A stretch of 13,655 nt of DNA from an uncultured Christensenellaceae bacterium (GTDB taxonomy: Bacteria > Bacillota > Clostridia > Christensenellales > Christensenellaceae). Of this stretch, positions 6,668 to 13,655 are shown piece after piece (the first letter of the stretch is position 1; each line of letters starts with the position of its first letter). Under the pieces are notes generated by a model that was not told the DNA's origin, did no database searches, and saw only the letters and a list, made by a program, of their open reading frames with translations. The stretch is taken from the NCBI GenBank assembly GCA_934555865.1, contig CAKTFI010000030.1, forward strand, positions 1 through 13,655, given 5' to 3'. Both the position numbers and the translations under genes were made by a program.

Positions 6668-7676
6668 TTACTCGATAAACATCGCATCGCCGAAGCTGAA
6701 GAAGTGATACTTTTCCCGCACCGCTTCCCGGTACAGCTCCAGCACCTTTTCCCGCCCCACGAGCGACGCCACCAACATGATAAGTGTGCTTTCCGGCAGG
6801 TGGAAATTCGTGATGAGTGCGTCCACGCATTTCATCGTATATCCCGGATAGATGAAAATATCCGTTTCGCCGCTCTTTGCCTCCACCGTGCCGTCCGGCC
6901 GCGCCACACTTTCCAGCGTGCGCACCGAGGTCGTCCCGACCGCGATGATGCGGCCGCCCGCCGCGCGCACGGCGTTGATGCGCTGCGCCGATTCCGGGGA
7001 CACGCTGTAATACTCGCTGTGCATCTTGTGCGTGGTCACGTCCTCCACCTTGACCGGGCGGAAGGTCCCAAGCCCCACATGCAAAAGCACCGGGATGATC
7101 TCCACCCCCTTGGCGCGGATCTTGTCCAGCAGCTCCTCCGTAAAGTGGAAGCCCGCCGTGGGCGCCGCCGCCGACCCGTTCACCTTGGCATAGACGGTCT
7201 GATACCGTTCCTTATCCGGATCCTCCTGATGGATATACGGCGGGAGCGGCGCCTTGCCATAGGTCTCCACAAAGTTTTCAAACACGCCGTCATAGAAGAA
7301 GCGCAGCACGGCGATGCCGTCCTCCTCCTTTTGCAGCACCTCGCAGGAAAAATCCGGCCCGAATTCGATGCGCGTGCCCTCATGCAAGCGCTTAGCCGGG
7401 CGCACCAACGCTTCCCAATCGTTCGCGTTCCGCCGCTTTAGGAGCAGGCACTCGATCTGCGCGCCGCTTTCCGCCTTCCGCCCCTTGAGGCGCACGGGTA
7501 GCACGCGCGTCTGATTGATAACCAAGGCGTCCCCGGGGTGCAGATAATCCAAAATGTCGCGGAAAATGCGGTGCGACACCTCCCCCGTCGCGCGGTCATA
7601 TACCAGTAATCGCGAGGAATCCCGCGGTTCCACGGGCACCTGCGCAATCAGTTCCTCCGGTAACTCATAATAAAAA

Positions 7677-7690
<14 letters not shown>
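6668..7690 (-). CDS. queA: S-adenosylmethionine:tRNA ribosyltransferase-isomerase QueA
   Basis: A 340-residue protein, the normal QueA length. It transfers and isomerises the ribosyl group of S-adenosylmethionine onto preQ1-modified tRNA (position 34), giving epoxyqueuosine. Family hallmarks seen are an N-terminal [44 protein letters not shown], the [14 protein letters not shown] region, [24 protein letters not shown] and the C-terminal [16 protein letters not shown]. The ATG at 7690 is chosen because QueA proteins start at this point; the open frame extends upstream into ruvB. It overlaps the end of ruvB by 14 nt, so coupling is likely, and it is the last gene of the operon. No tgt or other queuosine gene is visible nearby. 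Confidence 0.97.
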
Positions 7691-8759
<1,069 letters not shown>

Positions 8760-8769
8760 CTTTTTCTCC

Positions 8770-9357
8770 TCAACGGACATCCAGCCGCTTGAGCGCCAGC
8801 AAGATCAATTCCTCCGCCGTATCGGCGAGCGCCGCCACACTATGTACTGCGCTCACGGCCTCTGCCTTTTGATAGCCCAGGCTCACAAGCGCCTCCGCCG
8901 CCTCCTGCTGCGCCGACGGCGCTTCCTCGCCGTCGCTGCCCCGGGCAAGCGCCTCCGAAGGGTCGAGCTTGTCCCGCAGCTCCATCAGGATGCGCTCCGC
9001 CGTCTTTTTGCCGATCCCGTTCGCCTTGGTGAACGCGCCGCTGTCCCCGGCAAAGATCGCCCGCGCGACCTCAGGCGGCTGCATCAGCGAAAGGATAGAA
9101 AGCCCCGCCTTGGGCCCGACGCCGGATACGCCGATCAGCCGTTCAAACATCAGCCGCCCTTCCTCGCTCTCAAATCCATAGAGCGAAAGCTCGTCCTCCC
9201 GCACGATGAGATGCGTGTACAGCTTGACGCGCTCTCCCACCGGAGCGGACTGCAAAAACCGCTTCGGCGCGAAAATGCGGTACCCGACCCCGCCGCATTC
9301 GACCACGGCCGCCGTGTCCGTCACGGCCGCCAAAATTCCTTGAAAATATGCATACAT
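8770..9357 (-). CDS. ruvA: Holliday junction DNA helicase subunit RuvA
   Basis: A 195-residue protein. RuvA tetramers bind four-way junctions and load RuvB. The N-terminal OB-fold is about 1-63 ([26 protein letters not shown]). Two helix-hairpin-helix motifs follow, [16 protein letters not shown] and [16 protein letters not shown]. An acidic/Ser-rich linker and the C-terminal RuvB-binding domain ([16 protein letters not shown]) complete the usual layout. The start ATG at 9357 lies 15 nt after the ruvC stop. An AGAGGTG sequence overlapping that stop serves as a somewhat distant ribosome site. Its own stop overlaps the ruvB ribosome site. Confidence 0.97.
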   Translation of the reverse strand: MYAYFQGILAAVTDTAAVVECGGVGYRIFAPKRFLQSAPVGERVKLYTHLIVREDELSLYGFESEEGRLMFERLIGVSGVGPKAGLSILSLMQPPEVARAIFAGDSGAFTKANGIGKKTAERILMELRDKLDPSEALARGSDGEEAPSAQQEAAEALVSLGYQKAEAVSAVHSVAALADTAEELILLALKRLDVR

Positions 9358-9372
9358 CCGCTTTATTCACCT

Positions 9373-9864
9373 CTAATACTTCCGCGTGTTCCGGTAATTG
9401 ATCGTCTGCGCATGGCAAATCGCCACCGCCACCGCGTCCGCCGCGTCGTCCGGCTTGGGGATGTCGGGCAGGTTCAAAATGGTCTTGACCATCAACTGCA
9501 CCTGTCGTTTTTCTGCACGCCCATAGCCTGTCACCGCCTGCTTAACCTGCAGAGGCGTGTATTCGAAGATCTTGCGATTCTGCCGGTACGCCGCCATGAC
9601 ACACACGCCGCGCGCCTGCGCCACATCGATCGCCGTTTTGGCGTTGTTATAAAAAAACAATTCCTCAAACGCCACCTCGTCCGGCGTGAAGCGCTCCATC
9701 AGTTTGCCCATGCTCTCGAACAAAATGTCCAGCCGTTCCGGCACCCACATCTTCGCCGGCGTATAGATCGCGCCGTAGTCGATGAGCTTCATGGCAAAGC
9801 CATTATATTCGATGACGCCATACCCGACGATGGCAATGCCCGGGTCAATTCCTAAAATGATCAA
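9373..9864 (-). CDS. ruvC: Crossover junction endodeoxyribonuclease RuvC
   Basis: A 163-residue RNase H-fold resolvase that nicks Holliday junctions as a dimer. The four catalytic acids are recognisable: D7 in LGIDPG, E67 in VAFEELFF, and D140 and D143 in the DDAADAVAVA motif, so an active enzyme is expected. Translation starts with TTG at 9862-9864, giving (M)IILGIDPGIA. No ATG is available upstream at the expected position. The ribosome site is weak (AGGGTAGGG). It is the first gene of ruvC-ruvA-ruvB-queA, behind a near-consensus promoter. It completes the resolvasome with RuvA and RuvB. Confidence 0.96.
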   Translation of the reverse strand: MIILGIDPGIAIVGYGVIEYNGFAMKLIDYGAIYTPAKMWVPERLDILFESMGKLMERFTPDEVAFEELFFYNNAKTAIDVAQARGVCVMAAYRQNRKIFEYTPLQVKQAVTGYGRAEKRQVQLMVKTILNLPDIPKPDDAADAVAVAICHAQTINYRNTRKY

Positions 9865-9878
9865 GTTGCCCTACCCTA

Positions 9879-9900
9879 TTATACAATACTTTTTGTATAA
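9879..9900 (-). promoter_or_regulatory. 22-bp inverted repeat over the ruvC transcription start
   Basis: Perfect 8-bp arms TTATACAA and TTGTATAA, separated by 6 nt, begin directly after the -10 box and cover the predicted +1. The position suits a repressor operator. It does not resemble the Gram-positive LexA box (CGAACnnnnGTTCG). It also creates a second TATAAT-like sequence. Confidence 0.55.
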
Positions 9901-9929
9901 ACTATATCGATTTCCTGAATTTCTGTCAA
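9901..9929 (-). promoter_or_regulatory. Promoter of the ruvCAB-queA operon
   Basis: On the minus strand a perfect TTGACA (9924-9929) is followed after exactly 17 nt by TATAGT (9901-9906). The leader to the TTG start is about 30 nt and is largely filled by the inverted repeat. Confidence 0.75.
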
Positions 9930-9936
9930 TTGCTGT

Positions 9937-9964
9937 TTGCCTGCCCGGCTCTGCGGGGTATCTT
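9937..9964 (+). promoter_or_regulatory. Possible promoter of the UPF0316 gene
   Basis: TTGCCT (9937-9942) is followed after 16 nt by TATCTT (9959-9964), 29 nt before the start codon. It is divergent from the ruvC promoter, and the two -35 boxes are only about 7 bp apart. Confidence 0.4.
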
Positions 9965-9993
9965 AAGAGTAAGAATGTTTTTAGGAGGCAACC

Positions 9994-10596
9994 ATGACCG
10001 AATTTATCCAGGCTATCGCCACATTTACCGCAGGCACCAGCCTCGCCGTCTATGCATTTATCTTCCTTGGGAAAATCATCGAGGTCACACTGGGGACACT
10101 CTCCACCGTGCTCATCAACAAGGGCATCCGCCTGCCGGGCATCCTGGTCGGCATCGTCGAATATGTCCTCTGGCTGCTCATCACCACTTCCGTTATGATC
10201 GGATACAAGGACGACCCCATCAAGATCGTCTTTCTCGTATCCGCTTCGGCCATCGGCAAATACCTGGGCATGCTGCTCGATGAAAAGCTGGCCTTCGGTC
10301 TGTGCTCCATCTCCGTCTTCCTCCCATCTGGGGAGGAGTCGATGGCGCTCGCCAACTTCCTGCGCGATCAGGGCTTCGGCCTGACCATTCTCGACGGGCA
10401 CGGCATGGATGACAGCAAGAAGTATGTCCTGTTGCTCACGCTCAAGCGCAAGCGTTCCAAGGAAGCGGTCCAACTCATCCACGGCTTTACGGACAACGCC
10501 GTCATCACCGTGTCACAAGTTTCTTCCTTCATTGGCGGATATCTCAACAAGGGCACTTCCAAATATCCCTCCTTCCTGGAAAACCGGAACAAATAA
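9994..10596 (+). CDS. UPF0316 / DUF2179 membrane protein (YebE-like)
   Basis: A 200-residue protein starting at ATG 9994 behind TAGGAGG. The N-terminal half has three predicted membrane helices (about 14-30, 48-68 and 77-95) with the IFLGKIIEVTLGTLSTVLINKG segment typical of the DUF5698 part of UPF0316. The soluble C-terminal half (about 100-190) matches the DUF2179 fold: alternating strands and helices, with LDGHGMDDSKKYVLLLTLKRKRSKEAVQLIH. B. subtilis YebE is of this family. The molecular role is unknown; DUF2179 domains also occur at the end of YitT-type membrane proteins. The gene has its own promoter and terminator and is not in an operon. Confidence 0.88.
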   Translation: MTEFIQAIATFTAGTSLAVYAFIFLGKIIEVTLGTLSTVLINKGIRLPGILVGIVEYVLWLLITTSVMIGYKDDPIKIVFLVSASAIGKYLGMLLDEKLAFGLCSISVFLPSGEESMALANFLRDQGFGLTILDGHGMDDSKKYVLLLTLKRKRSKEAVQLIHGFTDNAVITVSQVSSFIGGYLNKGTSKYPSFLENRNK

Positions 10597-10619
10597 GACG
10601 GCCTCTGCCGTCTTTTTTT
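10597..10619 (+). terminator. Terminator of the UPF0316 gene
   Basis: A perfect GACGGC / GCCGTC stem with a CTCT loop is followed by seven T residues, starting immediately after the TAA stop. Confidence 0.95.
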
Positions 10620-10640
10620 GCGTTTTTCCGCGCAAAGTGG

Positions 10641-10669
10641 TTGACTGTCCCCGGGGAATGTGTTGTAAT
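10641..10669 (+). promoter_or_regulatory. Promoter of the IMP dehydrogenase gene
   Basis: TTGACT (10641-10646) is followed after 17 nt by TGTAAT (10664-10669), leaving a leader of about 85 nt before the start codon. Confidence 0.65.
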
Positions 10670-10692
10670 TAGATAATACCTATATCCCTGTA

Positions 10693-10723
10693 TGTTCGAG
10701 GTGAGCGCGTTTGTTCGCCCCTC
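10693..10723 (+). promoter_or_regulatory. Leader element of the IMP dehydrogenase gene: TGTTCG repeats and imperfect hairpin
   Basis: Two direct TGTTCG copies (10693 and 10712) lie 19 bp apart. GAGG...CCTC with GCG...CGC (10698-10723) can form an imperfect hairpin with bulges. TGTTCG resembles half of the Bacillus PurR box (CGAAC), but PurR boxes are normally inverted. No T-run follows, so it is not a plain terminator. It is not a recognisable guanine riboswitch. Confidence 0.3.
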
Positions 10724-10759
10724 AAAACGACTTATTTTGAATAAAGGAGTGTTTCCCGT

Positions 10760-12265
10760 ATGGCTTACTTTTATGAAGAACCGTCGCATACCTTTGGCGA
10801 GTATCTGCTGATCCCGGGCTATTCTTCCGAGCACTGCATCCCCTCCAATGTCAGCCTCAAGACGCCGCTTGTCAAATTCCGCAAGGGGCAGGAGGAAGCG
10901 CCGCTCTCGCTCAACATCCCGCTGACCTCTGCGGTCATGCAGGCCGTTTCGGACGATAAGATGGCCATCGCCCTGGCCAAGGAGGGCGGCCTTTCGTTCA
11001 TCTTCGTTTCGCAGCCCATCGAAGAACAAGCCAAGATGGTCGCGCGCGCCAAGAGCTATAAAGCGGGGTTTGTCGTAAGCGATTCCAACCTGCGCCCGAC
11101 GGACACACTGGCCGATGTGCTGGCGCTCAAGCAGAAGCTCGGGCATTCCACGATGGCGGTCACGGCCGACGGCACGCCGACCGGCAAACTCCTGGGTCTG
11201 GTCACCAGCCGCGACTACCGCGTTTCGCGGATGGAGCCCTCCGCCAAGGTGGTGGATTTCATGACGCCGTTTGAAAAGCTCATCTGCGCGCATGAGAGCA
11301 CCTCCCTCAAGGAAGCCAATGACATCATCTGGGACCACAAGCTCAACGCCCTGCCGCTCATCGACGACAACCAGAACCTCAAATACTTCGTGTTCCGCAA
11401 GGACTATGACAGCCATAAGGCCAACGCGCTCGAGCTGCTGGACAGCTCCAAACGCTATATGGTCGGTGCGGGCGTCAATACGCGCGACTATGAGGAGCGC
11501 ATCCCCGCCCTGATCGAAGCGGGCGCAGACATCCTCTGCATCGACTCCTCCGAGGGCTATTCCGAATGGCAGCGCCGCGTGCTCCAATTCGTGCGCAAAA
11601 ATTACGGCGATTCCGTCAAGATCGGCGCGGGCAATGTCGTCGACCGCGACGGCTTCCGCTTCCTGGCCGAAGCGGGCGCGGACTTTGTCAAGATCGGCAT
11701 CGGCGGCGGCTCCATCTGCATCACGCGCGAGACGAAGGGCATCGGCCGCGGACAGGCCACGGCGGTTATCGAGGTCGCCAAGGAACGCGACAAGTATTTC
11801 CAGGAAACGGGCATCTATATCCCGCTCTGCTCGGACGGCGGCATCGTGCACGATTACCACATGACGCTGGCGCTGGCCATGGGCGCGGACTTCCTCATGC
11901 TCGGGCGGTATTTCTCCCGCTTTGACGAGAGCCCGACCAACCGCGTCGTCATCAATGGGCAGTACATGAAGGAATACTGGGGCGAAGGTTCCAACCGCGC
12001 GCGCAACTTCCAGCGCTATGACAACGGCGAGAACCAGAGCATGACCTTTGAAGAGGGCGTGGACTCCTATGTCCCCTATGCCGGGAGCCTCAAGGACAAT
12101 GTCGGCCTCTCCACCAAGAAGATCATCTCCACCATGTGCAACATCGGGGCGGTCACCATCCCGGAATTGCAGCAGAATGCGCGCATCACGCTGGTCTCCT
12201 CGACGAGCATCGTCGAAGGCGGCGCACACGATGTCATCCTCAAGAACAGCTCGCAGATCAAATAA
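10760..12265 (+). CDS. guaB: IMP dehydrogenase, Tritrichomonas-type
   Basis: A 501-residue enzyme that oxidises IMP to XMP with NAD+, the committed step to GTP. The start ATG 10760 follows AAAGGAG. The (beta/alpha)8 barrel is interrupted by a CBS pair at about 100-220 ([42 protein letters not shown]). Catalytic Cys320 lies in [15 protein letters not shown] with Thr322. The general-base pair Arg419-Tyr420 lies in RARNFQRYD on the flap. IMP-binding CSDGGI and the C-terminal SYVPYAG follow. Most bacterial GuaB have GSICTTR and a different flap. This sequence, from its start (EPSHTF-EYLLIPG) to its end ([13 protein letters not shown]), instead matches my memory of the T. foetus enzyme, in which the equivalents are Cys319, Thr321, Arg418 and Tyr419. 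Transcribed alone. The activity is very likely; the subtype rests on motif recognition. Confidence 0.96.
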   Translation: MAYFYEEPSHTFGEYLLIPGYSSEHCIPSNVSLKTPLVKFRKGQEEAPLSLNIPLTSAVMQAVSDDKMAIALAKEGGLSFIFVSQPIEEQAKMVARAKSYKAGFVVSDSNLRPTDTLADVLALKQKLGHSTMAVTADGTPTGKLLGLVTSRDYRVSRMEPSAKVVDFMTPFEKLICAHESTSLKEANDIIWDHKLNALPLIDDNQNLKYFVFRKDYDSHKANALELLDSSKRYMVGAGVNTRDYEERIPALIEAGADILCIDSSEGYSEWQRRVLQFVRKNYGDSVKIGAGNVVDRDGFRFLAEAGADFVKIGIGGGSICITRETKGIGRGQATAVIEVAKERDKYFQETGIYIPLCSDGGIVHDYHMTLALAMGADFLMLGRYFSRFDESPTNRVVINGQYMKEYWGEGSNRARNFQRYDNGENQSMTFEEGVDSYVPYAGSLKDNVGLSTKKIISTMCNIGAVTIPELQQNARITLVSSTSIVEGGAHDVILKNSSQIK

Positions 12266-12297
12266 AGCATTTGGCTGCGAGAATTATGGTTATAAAG

Positions 12298-12329
12298 TGT
12301 CCTCTGCATTGCAGCAGAGGACATTTTTT
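12298..12329 (+). terminator. Terminator of the IMP dehydrogenase gene
   Basis: A 10-bp perfect stem TGTCCTCTGC / GCAGAGGACA with a 6-nt loop is followed by six T residues, 33 nt after the stop codon. Confidence 0.95.
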
Positions 12330-12675
12330 ATTATCTCAAAAAGGCTATTCGCCAAAAGTTATCTACAACCGCATAGATCGGTGTCATCGGAGGCAGCATT
12401 GCTGATCAACAGAACGAAGCCACTGGGCAGAGCCGTCAAGCAGGATTTGCAGCCGAAGATCGTTCGCACAAACCTACGCCTTGTTCACTAAAAGAGCCGT
12501 TCTGGATTTCCCTCTAAAAAATGCCTTTGCTGCGCAAATTGTTGCCTGCTTCTATTCAAGCATCCTGTTCTTCTGCCTCTCTCCCCTCTCTCCTCCCTCT
12601 GTGCCAGGCAGCCTGCCTTTCCGAAAAAGCAATGCCCTGCGCCTCGATATGGCTTTGTGCCAAAAGAATTGTACG
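12330..12675. other. Gene-poor spacer, no recognised feature
   Basis: About 350 bases between two terminators. Short open frames exist on both strands (for example plus-strand frames near 12360-12510 encoding basic peptides), but none has a good ribosome site, and none resembles a family I know. The 12570-12610 stretch is pyrimidine-rich on the plus strand. It could hold a decayed gene remnant or a small RNA; nothing in the sequence decides. Confidence 0.5.
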
Positions 12676-12700
12676 AAAAAAAGATGCGGCTCCCCGCACC
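12676..12700 (-). terminator. Terminator of the DUF4870-like gene
   Basis: On the minus strand GGTGCGG / CCGCATC (one wobble pair) with a GGAG loop is followed by seven T residues (12676-12682), 27 nt after the stop. Five T residues on the other side (12701-12705) mean it could also stop plus-strand transcription. Confidence 0.85.
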
Positions 12701-12727
12701 TTTTTGCTATCCAACGAACCGAGCAAC

Positions 12728-13096
12728 TCAGTAGTTGATGATCTTGATCTTGCTCAAGAGCGGCAGCTCCATCGCCTTGCCCTGCAGCGCATAGACAAGC
12801 CCTAAAATTGCGAACACGGTAAGCACCAAACCGAACGCCGAATACAGAATCTGGATGATCACCGCCAAGCGCCACCAGATAAGCGTCAAAATCGCACTGA
12901 CGATGCTGATCGCCACCGCACCGGCAAACCCCGCCAGCATAAGCACCAGCGACTGATTGGCATGGAACTTGCCAAAGCGCGACTCCGGCGCCGCCACAAG
13001 CGGCAGGAAGAAGAGGATCCCCAAATAGGAAAGCGCCGAAATCACCTTATTCTTCTGAATATCCTCCGGCGCAAACTGTTGTGTAATATCGTTCAT
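12728..13096 (-). CDS. DUF4870/Tic20-like small membrane protein
   Basis: A 122-residue protein. ATG 13096 is chosen because GGGAGG lies about 6 nt upstream; the longer frame to 13129 reaches to within 3 bp of the -10 box. After a short hydrophilic N-terminus (MNDITQQFAPEDIQKNK) come a first membrane helix (about 18-36, ISALSYLGILFFLPLVAA) and a conserved-looking ESRFGKFHANQS loop. Two further hydrophobic helices (about 50-75 and 85-108) and a tail reading ELPLLSKIKIINY complete it. The 'YLGIL-PL--A--S-F--FHANQ-L' pattern followed by 'A--G---ELPL' is that of small DUF4870-type membrane proteins common in Clostridia. Function unknown. It is a single-gene transcription unit. Confidence 0.82.
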   Translation of the reverse strand: MNDITQQFAPEDIQKNKVISALSYLGILFFLPLVAAPESRFGKFHANQSLVLMLAGFAGAVAISIVSAILTLIWWRLAVIIQILYSAFGLVLTVFAILGLVYALQGKAMELPLLSKIKIINY

Positions 13097-13131
13097 GATG
13101 TTCCTCCCAACGGACAGATGCTTTTTCATCT

Positions 13132-13160
13132 ATTATAAAAAAAAGGCCGGCCTTTCGCAA
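13132..13160 (-). promoter_or_regulatory. Promoter of the DUF4870-like gene with palindromic spacer
   Basis: On the minus strand TTGCGA (13155-13160) is followed after 17 nt by a perfect TATAAT (13132-13137). The spacer contains the 12-bp perfect palindrome AAGGCCGGCCTT (13143-13154), which would place a bound regulator between the two promoter boxes. Confidence 0.6.
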
Positions 13161-13589
13161 TATCCTTTGCGCATTTTCCTGAAGACTTTTCGGGAATTTC
13201 CGCGTCCGCCCGGGAAATCCCCCTCATGCATCTGCGACAAAATGCGCGCACCTGTTTTCCACAAGGCACATGTCCAAACGGATCGCGGCTTTTCGCTTCC
13301 GGCTGGTTTCTGCCTGCATGGCATGTCCTTGCGCCATGCGCATACGGCTTTCCCTTCCGTCCGTTTTTCAACACATGCAACCTTCTTCTCCGCACCTTTT
13401 TCCCATACATGCGGCCAAACGAAGAGCCATCATGAAAAAAGAATGAAAAACCTTTCCCCCGCCTCTTTATATGTTGTATAGGTTTCGATACACCTGAGCA
13501 AAAATAGCCAAAAAGCTATTGTCTCTTCTTATCGTGCAAACTATTTTTTCTTTTCGCTTCTTTTCGCTTTCCCGGTCTTTTTAGGGCAT
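13161..13589. other. Gene-poor region with short repeats
   Basis: No convincing gene on either strand: open frames up to 128 codons exist but give low-complexity, Cys/His/Arg-rich products without ribosome sites. Visible structure includes a 7-bp inverted repeat GCATGGC / GCCATGC (13316-13322 and 13333-13339). CTTTTCGCTT occurs three times (13289, 13550, 13560), the last two in tandem. A small AATAGC / GCTATT hairpin lies at 13504-13521. The last part is T-rich on the plus strand. Confidence 0.5.
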
Positions 13590-13617
13590 AATAAAAGAAC
13601 CTCTCCTTTCGGAGAGG
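13590..13617 (-). terminator. Terminator of a gene beyond the right edge
   Basis: On the minus strand CCTCTCC-GAAA-GGAGAGG (GNRA tetraloop) is followed by the T-rich TTCTTTTATT. A minus-strand gene must therefore end close to the right edge. One possible reading ends ...MNLA-stop with TAA at 13640-13642, but too little is visible to call the gene. Confidence 0.85.
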
Positions 13618-13655
13618 CCCTTTGTTTTTCCCTTAGCGGTTAGGCAAGGTTCATC

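Noticed and set aside
8842..9855. A 337-codon plus-strand open frame opposite ruvA and ruvC
   Set aside because: It is antisense to two conserved genes with intact catalytic motifs, and Arg/His-rich as expected for a shadow frame.
9865..9930. A LexA (SOS) box at the ruvC promoter
   Set aside because: No CGAAC-N4-GTTCG-like sequence is present; the inverted repeat there has a different core (TTATACAA / TTGTATAA).
10544..12229. A 561-codon open frame on the minus strand opposite the IMP dehydrogenase gene
   Set aside because: It is the antisense shadow of a GC3-rich gene: it lies almost fully within guaB, lacks a ribosome site, runs through a terminator, and its product is Asp/Arg/Ala-rich with no known motif.
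13095..13481. A 128-codon plus-strand frame and a 94-codon minus-strand frame right of the DUF4870-like gene
   Set aside because: Both have low-complexity, Cys/His/Arg/Phe-heavy products without a ribosome site, and they overlap the gene's promoter.

Overview
The window looks like a chromosomal segment of a moderately GC-rich, low-GC-phylum (Bacillota, class Clostridia) bacterium. The reasons are the Gram-positive-style strong Shine-Dalgarno sequences (AGGAGG-type), sigma-A-like promoters, simple hairpin plus T-run terminators, a ruvC-ruvA-ruvB-queA operon, a DUF2179/UPF0316 protein and small proteins of kinds I associate with gut Clostridia. The exact family cannot be fixed from the sequence. 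I see no transposase, integrase, CRISPR array, tRNA or rRNA.

Left part (1-4180, minus strand): a three-gene operon whose order and architectures match the ydjG-ydjH-ydjI part of the Bacillus subtilis pspA (phage-shock/envelope-stress) operon. It holds a double-zinc-ribbon membrane protein, a secreted/membrane TPM-domain protein with a Gly/Ser tail, and an SPFH (stomatin/flotillin-like) protein with C-terminal zinc ribbons, which runs off the left edge. No pspA is visible. A sigma-A-type promoter lies just ahead of the first gene, and a possible internal promoter lies ahead of the SPFH gene.

Middle (4330-6650): a lone FGGY-family sugar kinase with its own promoter, a candidate operator palindrome and a terminator; a 59-residue Arc-type ribbon-helix-helix protein (GTG start) with its own terminator; and, divergent from it, a 58-residue helical protein of unknown function.

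Middle-right (6618-9930, minus strand): the operon ruvC-ruvA-ruvB-queA (Holliday-junction resolution plus queuosine tRNA modification). Its genes overlap or are closely packed, the promoter is excellent (TTGACA-N17-TATAGT), a long inverted repeat sits over the predicted transcription start, and a strong terminator lies after queA.

Right part (9937-13655): a plus-strand UPF0316 membrane protein with a terminator; then a plus-strand IMP dehydrogenase that closely resembles the unusual enzyme of the protozoan Tritrichomonas foetus, with its own promoter, leader and terminator. Next come about 460 bases with no recognisable gene, a minus-strand DUF4870/Tic20-like small membrane protein, and about 550 bases with no convincing gene. 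The window ends at a minus-strand terminator that probably belongs to a gene beyond the right edge.

The points most worth a second look are the Tritrichomonas-type IMP dehydrogenase, the enlarged ydjGHI-like envelope module (TPM domain apparently tripled, zinc ribbon duplicated), and the palindromes placed at several promoters.
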